A stretch of DNA of 64,000 nucleotides, taken from contig NZ_CP067394.1 in assembly GCF_004210215.2 (NCBI RefSeq), positions 3,844,001-3,908,000 of the forward strand. Direction: 5' to 3'. Of this stretch, positions 63,096-64,000 are shown piece by piece (position 1 is the stretch's first letter; every line of letters starts with the position of its first letter). A program made the translations under genes and the position numbers. The notes under the pieces are model-generated. The model made no database searches. It was given only the letters and a program-made list of their open reading frames with translations, and had not been told where the DNA came from. Source of the DNA: Cryobacterium sp. SO1 (GTDB lineage: Bacteria > Actinomycetota > Actinomycetes > Actinomycetales > Microbacteriaceae).

Positions 63096-63137
63096 TGTAA
63101 TCAGCGGATTACACAAATCGTTGGCCTTCGGATTACA
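63096..63137. repeat. GATTACA hairpin and direct repeat near rep
   Basis: TGTAATC-AGCG-GATTACA is a perfect hairpin (63096-63113), and CGGATTACA recurs 24 bases later (63129-63137). It lies about 105 bases beyond the 3' end of the rep gene. A stem-loop with direct repeats beside a rolling-circle Rep is suggestive of an origin or termination site. Confidence 0.55.
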
Positions 63138-63242
63138 TTCCTTTTTGAAAACGAGCAACAGCCCTGTTTGAATCCGCAGCCAGCACTCCGACTGCATCCT
63201 TCAGAATTCGATCACACCAACTCTGCGGGACGGAAGCTTCGG

Positions 63243-64000
63243 CTAACTCTTCCCACCGGGGCCACGGAAGGCACCGCCGGTGGCGCGCCAATTTCGGCGC
63301 TTCTTCTGTGCGAAGAACTTCGCGAACTCCAGCCAGAGATCGGCTGCATCCGCGTCGCCCTTCTGGTACTCCGCCAGGATCTCGGCGAGGGTCTGGTGCC
63401 CATCGCGCTTGGAGGCGGTCATGATGCCCTTCGTGGCGTATTTGACGCTGCCGCGTACGTCAGAGTGCACCTTGACGTCCTGACCCCGCAGGGACGCTCC
63501 TACGCCCTTCTGCCGGGCCGCTTCGCACCAGCGGATGGGCACGTCGATGAGCAGGAGCGCAACCTCTGCGTGGCGGCTCGTTTCCAGAAACAGCAACCAG
63601 TGCGTGTGAACGTGCCAACCGGCAGCAGAGTGTGTGATTTCCGTTTCGCGCATCCAGGCGCTCGTGCGCTTCGTGAGCCAGCGGTTGGAGAGAAACTGTG
63701 TCACGACCATACGCTGTGCCTCCCAGCCTTCGTCGAAGGTGCCAAAGCTCTCGGTTGTACTTGTCCAGGCGATGGCCTCGTTGTAGGTGAGCGCCAGCGG
63801 CTGGACACTGCGGCGGGTGCTTGCCGTGACGCGGCGAGCGCACCATGGACAGAACCTCCGCTTGCAAGGGTTACGTTTGCTGCAGTGCTTCATTGCTTCC
63901 ATCTCGCTGTGCTCGAAGATGAACTGTTGAAGAGCTGCAGTGAGAGGGAGAACACTTTTAGGTCTGTCATTGAGATGGACAGAGAGTGAGGATCTATTGA
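63243..64000 (-). CDS. Rolling-circle replication initiator (HUH Rep), 5' end cut by window edge
   Basis: The minus-strand frame is open from 63243 through the right edge, so the start lies outside. The visible 252 residues include a zinc-ribbon-like CSKRNPCKRRFCPWCARR, the HUH metal-binding motif GWHVHTHWLLFL and the catalytic SVKYATKGIM (Tyr-x-x-Lys). This is the motif set of plasmid and AICE-type Rep_1 proteins, which nick the double-strand origin and stay bound through Tyr. An internal ATG at 63902 cannot be the start if the upstream frame (SVHLNDRPKSVLPLTAAL) is coding, which it appears to be. It marks the element as plasmid-derived. Confidence 0.85.
   Translation of the reverse strand, partial: NRSSLSVHLNDRPKSVLPLTAALQQFIFEHSEMEAMKHCSKRNPCKRRFCPWCARRVTASTRRSVQPLALTYNEAIAWTSTTESFGTFDEGWEAQRMVVTQFLSNRWLTKRTSAWMRETEITHSAAGWHVHTHWLLFLETSRHAEVALLLIDVPIRWCEAARQKGVGASLRGQDVKVHSDVRGSVKYATKGIMTASKRDGHQTLAEILAEYQKGDADAADLWLEFAKFFAQKKRRNWRATGGAFRGPGGKS

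Noticed and set aside
62991..63989. 332-residue plus-strand frame over the rep gene
   Set aside because: Antisense to Rep, which has clear HUH and Tyr motifs.
49500..64000. Right attachment site inside the window
   Set aside because: I looked for a second copy of the tRNA-Gly 3' end and saw none, so the element must continue past the edge or use another core.

Overview
The window is a chromosomal segment of a high-GC Gram-positive actinobacterium, most likely a member of the Microbacteriaceae (a Cryobacterium-like genus is plausible). I infer this from very GC-rich third codon positions, many GTG starts, the dnaK-grpE-dnaJ-hspR operon with HspR (HAIR) operators, an actinobacterial-type dcd, and the frequent GGATGC hexamer at Asp-Ala codons. 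The species assignment is inference; no search was run.

Bases 1-24800 are ordinary chromosome rich in small catabolic and regulatory units. They hold a carboxylesterase running off the left edge, a DHFR-fold reductase, a PfkB kinase, an arrestin-fold protein, and a coupled aldo/keto reductase - SDR - aldo/keto reductase - monooxygenase run beside a LysR regulator. An SDR is divergent from an MmyB-type regulator. The heat-shock operon follows, then a response regulator/histidine kinase pair, a 2H phosphoesterase, a GNAT, a UMF1-type MFS transporter, a PEP-mutase-fold enzyme, a hydrolase, a TetR/FBP pair and an AlkD-like glycosylase.

Bases 24800-41500 hold three physiological modules. The first is a 5-oxoproline (pyroglutamate) cluster: NRAMP-like transporter, PxpA, fused PxpB-PxpC and a biotin carboxylase-BCCP, with a divergent GntR regulator and a second PEP-mutase-fold enzyme. 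The second is a ChvE/GguAB-type multiple-sugar ABC importer with a ROK repressor; both promoters carry a similar candidate operator. The third is a heliorhodopsin directly downstream of the anaerobic ribonucleotide reductase pair nrdD-nrdG, which has tandem NrdR-like boxes.

Bases 41500-49340 carry a decayed P-type ATPase remnant, a KtrB/TrkH potassium channel subunit, a SulP transporter, a MerR regulator with an unusual HAD-OsmC fusion enzyme, a DUF2254 membrane protein, a small beta-barrel-like protein and dcd. A 62-63 bp palindromic element (five copies at about 8.5, 10.2, 16.7, 17.3 and 48.6 kb) sits at gene ends and in three cases supplies the upstream gene's stop codon.

From tRNA-Gly(CCC) at 49.35 kb to the right edge the DNA looks like an integrated plasmid-like element with visibly more relaxed codon use: tyrosine integrase next to the tRNA, serine resolvase, and a rolling-circle (HUH) Rep protein running off the right edge. 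Its cargo looks defensive. There is a 1586-residue single-polypeptide (type ISP-like) restriction-modification enzyme, directly followed by an RloC/PrrC-like zinc-hook ABC ATPase with a candidate anticodon-nuclease C-terminus, and further on a RelA/SpoT-domain toxSAS candidate coupled to a 74-residue ORF. This defence cassette is the most interesting system in the window.
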